This document shows positions 58,774-64,000 of a stretch of DNA of 64,000 bases, piece after piece (the first letter of the stretch is position 1; each line of letters begins with the position of its first letter). A program made the translations under genes and the position numbers. The stretch comes from Clostridia bacterium (GTDB lineage Bacteria; Bacillota; Clostridia; TANB77; CAG-508): contig JAFSBT010000004.1 in NCBI GenBank assembly GCA_017437145.1, positions 62,001-126,000 of the forward strand. Direction: 5' to 3'. Below the pieces are notes generated by a model. That model saw only the letters and a list, made by a program, of their open reading frames with translations, was not told where the DNA came from and made no database searches.

Positions 58774-60588
58774 ATGATGTTAGCATCATTAAGTACTACT
58801 ATTATTTTAATGATTATTTGCTTTATCATGACTTTAATTTTGTCAACTGTTTTAAGCAAAAAAAATAAAAATCAATTACACAAAATTTTCCTTGCAATTT
58901 TTTCACTTTTTATAATTTGGATATTAGGTTTGCTATTTCAAATCACATTATCAAGCCGATTTGAAATAAACCCTATTTATTTTGATTATTTTATATATAT
59001 ACCAATTTGTTTTATGCCAGTGTTATTTTTCATGCTATCACTTACATTTGCAAACACAAAATTTAAAATAAAATCACCGGCATTACTATTGTTTATAATC
59101 CCTGTTGTATCTTTACTTTTACTATGGACAAATGATTCTCATCATTTTTTCTATAAAGTATATTCAACAGATATGTCACAAACTGTTTTCGGAGTATATT
59201 TTTATGTACACTCTATATATACTTATATATTATATTTATTAAGTTTAACTATTTTAGTATCATATTCAATAAAAAATTCGGGGTTCTTTTCAAGACAAGT
59301 TATTTTAGTATTTATTGGAAGCATTTTCCCTATCATCACAAATGCTTTAGGTGTGTTAGGTTTAATTCCAATGACAATATATCTTACACCTATTACATTT
59401 GCTATTGCAGTTTTCTTTTACTCTTTAGCAATTTTTAAATTTAACTTTTTAAGTGCTACTCCAATTGCATTACAAAGAATTGTTGATAGAATGTCTGACT
59501 CCTACATAGTTATTAATGAAGACAATAATATTATTGATTTCAATCAAACCTTCCTAAAAATGTTTTCTATTCAAGATAAAGATTTAAGAAATAAAAATCT
59601 ATTTGAAATCGTCAACATTTTATCTAAAGGAGATAACTTTTCACAAAAGCTATCTGAAACAATTATTCAGGCAAAACAAAAAAATATTACTATAAAATTA
59701 GAAAAACATTTTTCTAGCTACAATAAATATTTTAATATAGAAGTAACCAGTATTTTTTCAAAAAAAACCTTTCTTGGAACACTTATATTATTAAAAGATA
59801 TAACTCAACATACAATAGATATGCAAACAATTAAATCTAATCAAGAAACATTAATCGAACAAGAACGTTTAGCAACACTTGGTCAAATGATTGGAGGTAT
59901 TGCTCACAACCTAAAAACTCCAATAATGTCAATTTCTGGTGCAGCTGAAGGACTATCTGATTTAACTAAAGAATATGATGCTTCTATTGGTGATGAAGAA
60001 GTTACTGAAGAAGACCATCATCAAATTGTCCACGAAATGGATGAATGGATTGATAAAATTAAAACTCATTTATCTTATATGTCAGATGTTATAACAGCAG
60101 TTAAAGGTCAAGCAGTAACATTTTCAGATAACTCTAAAAATAGTTTTACTGCAAAGGATTTAGTAAAACACGTAGATATTTTAATGCGCCACGAGCTTAA
60201 GCATTCAATTATTAACTTAAATACTTTTGTAAGAGTTGACGATTCAATTGAATTTACAGGAAATATTAACAGTTTAGTACAAGTTGTTAATAATATAATT
60301 TCAAATGCAATTCAAGCTTATAATGGAAAACCAAATGAGAATATAGATTTATATTTATATCAAGAAGATAATAAATTAATAATAAAAATACAAGATTATG
60401 CTGGTGGATTACCAGATAAAGTTAAAAATAAATTATTTAAAGAAATGATAACAACTAAAGGAAAAAACGGAACAGGTTTAGGATTATTTATGTCTTATTC
60501 AAACATTAAAGCACATTTTAATGGAAACATGAGATTCGAAACAACAAAAGGAGAAGGAACATCGTTTTATATAGAGATTCCTGAGTAA
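58774..60588 (+). CDS. Membrane sensor histidine kinase (7TM-type N-terminus, PAS) without a response regulator
   Basis: 604 residues, ten bases after the NRPS stop with AAGGAGG, so co-transcribed. Residues 1-225 hold about seven membrane helices (histidine-kinase 7TM-like N-terminus), 230-350 a PAS domain (SYIVINEDNNIIDFNQTFLK), then the H-box LGQMIGGIAHNLKTPI with His near 379. The HATPase at 495-604 has NNIISNAIQAY (N-box), DYAGGLP (G1) and GTGLGLFMSYS (G2). It should detect a hydrophobic or membrane-soluble ligand. No response regulator lies nearby. Sensing of the NRPS product is inferred from linkage. Confidence 0.9.
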   Translation: MMLASLSTTIILMIICFIMTLILSTVLSKKNKNQLHKIFLAIFSLFIIWILGLLFQITLSSRFEINPIYFDYFIYIPICFMPVLFFMLSLTFANTKFKIKSPALLLFIIPVVSLLLLWTNDSHHFFYKVYSTDMSQTVFGVYFYVHSIYTYILYLLSLTILVSYSIKNSGFFSRQVILVFIGSIFPIITNALGVLGLIPMTIYLTPITFAIAVFFYSLAIFKFNFLSATPIALQRIVDRMSDSYIVINEDNNIIDFNQTFLKMFSIQDKDLRNKNLFEIVNILSKGDNFSQKLSETIIQAKQKNITIKLEKHFSSYNKYFNIEVTSIFSKKTFLGTLILLKDITQHTIDMQTIKSNQETLIEQERLATLGQMIGGIAHNLKTPIMSISGAAEGLSDLTKEYDASIGDEEVTEEDHHQIVHEMDEWIDKIKTHLSYMSDVITAVKGQAVTFSDNSKNSFTAKDLVKHVDILMRHELKHSIINLNTFVRVDDSIEFTGNINSLVQVVNNIISNAIQAYNGKPNENIDLYLYQEDNKLIIKIQDYAGGLPDKVKNKLFKEMITTKGKNGTGLGLFMSYSNIKAHFNGNMRFETTKGEGTSFYIEIPE

Positions 60589-60617
60589 ACAAAATTTATA
60601 TTGTCAATTCTTTGAAG

Positions 60618-60644
60618 TGCGGACGAACACAGTTCGCCCCTACA
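60618..60644. repeat. Chromosomal repeat family B, copy 4
   Basis: TGCGGACGAACACAGTTCGC then CCCTACA, immediately after the kinase gene. Confidence 0.8.
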
Positions 60645-60645
60645 A

Positions 60646-60672
60646 AAAAAACACCCTTAAGGGTGTTTTTTA
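60646..60672. terminator. Bidirectional terminator after the NRPS-kinase operon
   Basis: AAAAACACCC-TTAA-GGGTGTTTTT, between the kinase and the convergent traG gene. Confidence 0.9.
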
Positions 60673-62641
60673 TTAATCCTCGTCCAATGCTCCGAAAAGC
60701 TCATCAAATTTTGCTTCTAATTCTTTTTGAATATCATATGTTGAATCTTCATCATTATCTATAGAATTGTTTTTATTGTTTTCAACTGGTTTAGTTTTAT
60801 TATCATCTACATCATCAAATAAATCATCTAATGAGTCTAATGAATCTATTGAAGGTTCATCTTTTGATTTATCACTTTCTTCTACATAAGGATTATATGG
60901 ATTATATTTTCTCCAAGTTCCTCTATCTATTGGATCTATATCATTATGGCTAGTTGCATATTGTTTAACAAGTTTTCCTGTATTATAGTTAAAGTAATAA
61001 TATTTTTGTGCTTTTATAGGTTTTATTCCTTTTTCAAGAATAATACACATATCATTATCTAATCTACGAAGCTCATCAGGTGTCATTAATGCTCTTGCCA
61101 TTACTGTATCTGATTTATTAAATCCTTGTTTCCACATGTGTTTATCTTTATTAGTGGTCCAACTATCTCTTCCAATTGTTTTTTCTCCCATTTCTTTAGA
61201 GAAATATTCTACTGTTTTTTGAGAGTTACTTCCTAAGAATATTGTGGTATCACAGTTACCAATAATTGTTTCATATGATTTTTCATAAACAGCTTCCAAT
61301 TGGTCTAAGTTTTGTAATATAACACTAAAGGAAATTTTTCTACTTCTTGATGTTGATATCTTTTTATCAAAATCAGGTATTTTACCAATGTTTGCAAACT
61401 CATCTAATATAAAGTATGTAGGTTGAGGTAATGCTCCTCCACTTTTATCAGCAAAATCGTATAAATGTTGAATCATTTGTGAGAAGAATATTGTAAGTAT
61501 AAAATCATATGCTGTATGTGTATCTGATGAAATTACATATACAGCTGTTTTCTTTCTTCCTATATCTTCAAAATTTATTGTGTTTGTTGATGTTAAATTT
61601 GCAATTTTACTTGAATCAAATTTACCTAATTTTGATTGAAGTGATGAAAGAATAGAACCATACGTTTTTTCTGGTGCTATTTCTATAGATTTATAGAACA
61701 TTCTAGCTGGATGGTCATATGGTAATTGATTCATAAGCTCTGTAAGTAAATTTCCTCCACCATTATTATTAGCTGCTCTTACAAGCTCTGCACAACTCGC
61801 CAAACTTTGTTCTTCTTCTGGTCTTGTTGCTAATAAATAATAAATTAAAGCTTTTAATAGCATTTCTGCCATGTCATCCCAATATGGGTCTGCTGTTGAA
61901 CCTGCTTTATCATCTTTTTGTCCTTTTACAATTGTATTTGCAATAACATCGACATCTATTTCACTTTCAATATGTAATAATGGATTGTATCCATCACTAT
62001 TTTCAGGATTTACTAAATTTAATATTTTTATATCATATCCTTGACTCTTTAAATATCCTGCAGTTTTATCATATAATTCACCTTTAGGGTCTGTAAATAC
62101 ATAAGAACCTAATAATTGATATGCATTTGGTATAACGTAAGATGCAGATTTACCAGAACCTGAACCGTCCTACTACCATAACATTTACGTTTCCTCGTTT
62201 ATCTACAGGCAAATAATGTTTTTCAGCTAATAAAATTCCTTTGTTTGGACTTAAAACTTTATATTTTTCTTTATTAGTACTCCAATCACTTGAACCATGT
62301 TCAATATCTGTGTACTCATTTCTAGGCATTGATTTTAGCATTCCATATATACCTAAAACTAATACTCCAAAAGTACACCATCCCATACATTTACCGTAAG
62401 TTGCTATATATTTTGGTCTAAATACTTTTCCCATATTACTTCCTATTGTACCAAACTTTGTAAATAATATGCTAAAAAAGTTATTAGAATCAAAAGTACC
62501 GCTAGCTGTAGATTCCAAACTTTCTACTAAACTAACGGCAATAGGTGCCATTAGTAATATTCCGAGTGCAATCCACACTACGGCCATTACTACAAACACC
62601 ATTTTACTCTTTTTAATTGTATTTCTAATTTTATATCCCAT
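60673..62641 (-). pseudogene. VirD4/TraG-type conjugative coupling ATPase, frame broken inside Walker A
   Basis: From the ATG at 62641 the first frame has two membrane helices (about 14-38 and 85-110) and reads NVMVVGRFRFW, then stops at 62150. Removing the G at 62167 gives VVGGSGSGKSASYVIPNAYQ, an intact Walker A, and the frame runs without a stop to 60673 (about 655 residues). Walker B is YFILDEFANIGKIPDF, and the QNLDQLEAVY and FLGSNSQKTVEYFS blocks are typical of the CD1115-type VirD4 family. The acidic C-terminal tail is normal. No relaxase is nearby. Confidence 0.88.
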
Positions 62642-62663
62642 AAAATCACCTTTTCTTTAGTAA

Positions 62664-62894
62664 TTATCTATCGCCTATTTCATTATCTTGTTGCAATGTT
62701 ACAGTTTTTCCAGTTAATTTATTATAAGTTTCTGCCCATTTTTCCATTAAACGTTTTATTGATAAATACCATCCCCTACCTGATAAATTTTTTTGCACTG
62801 CTCCGTCTTGTTCTAGTTCTCTTGTTTTTGGTAATTTTTTTCTAAATCCATTCATTGTTATTTTTGTATTTGCTCCTGGAAATAAGTTCTCCAT
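62664..62894 (-). CDS. Small hypothetical protein upstream of traG, 76 aa
   Basis: 76 residues, basic, one long helix region (GWYLSIKRLMEKWAETYNKL). No membrane segment. It sits 22 bases upstream of traG on the same strand, and its position suggests a small accessory of the conjugation apparatus. No family recognised. Confidence 0.5.
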   Translation of the reverse strand: MENLFPGANTKITMNGFRKKLPKTRELEQDGAVQKNLSGRGWYLSIKRLMEKWAETYNKLTGKTVTLQQDNEIGDR

Positions 62895-62906
62895 TTTACA
62901 TCCTCC

Positions 62907-63473
62907 TTAATTTTCTATTACAGGATTTCCTCCTACTATCTCGACTTCTTTGTCATTATTTTCTCTTATTTCAAATGCAAAATAACTTTTATAAGGTTTT
63001 AATTTGCATTTTCCTTTTACTTCATTTGTTTTTTCATCCATATACAATATTGGCTTTATTTCTTCTGTAGTTTCTGGGTCAATTATAGTAATTGGCCTTT
63101 TTAAATTTGGCGTATATGTAAATTCTTTATATTCCATCTCTTGCTCTGAATATAATGTTTTAAATTTAAATGGCATTGGTTTTTTTGAGATTGTAATTTT
63201 ATTTTCGTCTAAAACACCATTATTTATTACAACTTTTTCTTTTGCAAAAGATAATATTACTAGTTTACTTCCATCTGGGTCTGGTTCATTCACGTAAAAA
63301 GTTTTCTTTTTCTTTTCGCCAACCATTTCCTCAGTATATTCTAGCCTTTCAATAGTGAATTTGGGTGCAAAACTCAAGTATTCCTTTTCCGTTTTGTTTA
63401 CTTGATATATTACTGTACTAACATTTTGTGGATCAGTTATACTAAAGTGTTTCCCCTGTAAGCTATTTTCCAT
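62907..63473 (-). CDS. Hypothetical beta-rich protein upstream of traG, 188 aa
   Basis: 188 residues, mostly predicted beta strands (KHFSITDPQNVSTVIYQVNK, PITIIDPETTEEIKPILYMD). No signal peptide and no catalytic motif. It starts the three-gene run that ends in traG, 12 bases before the 76-residue gene. Not recognised; linked to conjugation only by position. Confidence 0.55.
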   Translation of the reverse strand: MENSLQGKHFSITDPQNVSTVIYQVNKTEKEYLSFAPKFTIERLEYTEEMVGEKKKKTFYVNEPDPDGSKLVILSFAKEKVVINNGVLDENKITISKKPMPFKFKTLYSEQEMEYKEFTYTPNLKRPITIIDPETTEEIKPILYMDEKTNEVKGKCKLKPYKSYFAFEIRENNDKEVEIVGGNPVIEN

Positions 63474-63621
63474 CTAAAGCACCTCTCTTTTTTCAAATAT
63501 TAATGCTCTTTATCTTATGTATATTATTACTCTAATATTATACACCATAAAGGCTGATTCTGTCAACGGATTTTCCGGATTATGTTTACTTTTTTGTATT
63601 TTACATTAATCATATTCTTTT

Positions 63622-63648
63622 TGGGCGGACACAGGGCCCGTCCCTACA
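63622..63648. repeat. Chromosomal repeat family B, copy 5
   Basis: GGGCGGACACAGGGCCCGTC followed by CCTACA, between the dnaJ-like gene and the traG operon. Confidence 0.8.
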
Positions 63649-63664
63649 TTTTAATATTTCTGTT

Positions 63665-64000
63665 TTATTTATCATTTCTTGGGTTGAATTGAGAAATATT
63701 TTTCAATTTTTCAAACAATTCTTTTTCTTCCTCTGTTAATTTTTTAGGTACTACTGTTTTTATTTCTGCAATTAAATCTCCTCTACTACCTTGTCCATCT
63801 TTATATCCTTTTTGTGCAATTTTTACTCTTTCTCCACTTTGAATACCTGGTGGAACATATACTGCAACAGTATCATCTATTGTGTCAATATTAACTCTTT
63901 TTCCTAATGCCGCTTCCCATGGTGATAAATATAAATCTGTTTCTAAATTATTTCCATCTAATCTGAATTTACTACTATTTTTTATATTTATTTTTATGAA
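63665..64000 (-). CDS. DnaJ/CbpA-type co-chaperone, C-terminal part (cut by the window edge)
   Basis: 111 codons and a stop are open to the right edge. The translation contains DLYLSPWEAALGKRVNIDTI, VYVPPGIQSGERVKIAQKGY and GSRGDLIAEIKTVVPKKLTE. These are the substrate-binding beta domain and the G-D-L-x-x-x-I/V end of DnaJ-class proteins. The J domain would be outside. It ends about 190 bases from the traG operon and is probably housekeeping. Confidence 0.85.
   Translation of the reverse strand, partial: FIKINIKNSSKFRLDGNNLETDLYLSPWEAALGKRVNIDTIDDTVAVYVPPGIQSGERVKIAQKGYKDGQGSRGDLIAEIKTVVPKKLTEEEKELFEKLKNISQFNPRNDK

Noticed and set aside
62150..62641. A separate 163-aa membrane protein upstream of traG
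   Set aside because: It ends exactly in a broken Walker A, and removal of one base joins it to the following frame as a normal VirD4, so it is the N-terminal part of one gene.

Overview
The window comes from a very AT-rich, Gram-positive-type bacterium, most likely an uncultured gut Clostridia. The signs are strong AGGAGG-type ribosome binding sites, ECF folate uptake under a tetrahydrofolate riboswitch, a desulfoferrodoxin (anaerobe), an integrase beside tRNA-fMet and a small NRPS ending in a reductase domain. No rRNA or CRISPR array was seen.

Layout. (1) About 1-34.7 kb is an accessory island whose right edge is a tyrosine integrase (33.4-34.6 kb) next to tRNA-fMet(CAT) (34.73-34.81 kb). 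It holds an AbiL/RloAB-type ATPase-TOPRIM pair (4.4-6.2 kb), a type I restriction-modification operon with its own XRE regulator and an extra PD-(D/E)XK-like protein (6.9-13.7 kb), the wreck of an older mobile element (broken xis and RepA_N-like fragment, 14.1-14.7 kb), a six-gene metabolic operon (15.6-19.5 kb), a HEXXH metallopeptidase operon (22.3-24.7 kb), a SUKH-like protein, a membrane KAP NTPase and a Gabija-type OLD nuclease plus UvrD-like helicase (30.3-33.1 kb). (2) About 35-51 kb looks like chromosome: a foreign-looking diaminopimelate dehydrogenase, a radical SAM protein, MgtC, the folT-folC-ecfA-ecfT operon, a cell-wall carboxypeptidase, desulfoferrodoxin, an ECF sigma factor with a secreted beta-propeller protein, and an HtrA protease. 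(3) 51.3-60.6 kb is a C-A-T-C-A-T-R NRPS followed 10 bases later by a membrane histidine kinase without a response regulator. (4) 60.7-63.5 kb carries a VirD4/TraG coupling protein and two unknown genes, and the right edge cuts a dnaJ/cbpA-type gene.

Two dispersed palindromic repeat families divide the window. TGTCAAAATGCCCC...TTGACA copies occur only in the island (0.2-27.8 kb). GCGGAC...CGCCCCTACA copies occur only in the chromosome (39.3-63.6 kb).

The most interesting items are: the NRPS/orphan-kinase locus, which by family knowledge should make an N-acyl dipeptide aldehyde or a derived pyrazinone and may sense it; a pair of inverted ~130-base structured elements (13.90-14.04 and 15.38-15.51 kb) in which a repeated six- to seven-base word has been exchanged for another in concert while the hairpin between them shows a compensated base pair; and two loci, one per compartment, that share a paralogous ~145-residue protein with a basic amphipathic tail. 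At least five genes (NRPS, traG, sigma factor, XRE regulator, probably the metallopeptidase) are broken by one-base indels at positions where a single correction restores family motifs. This looks more like consensus sequence error than biology and should be resolved before any of them is called a pseudogene.
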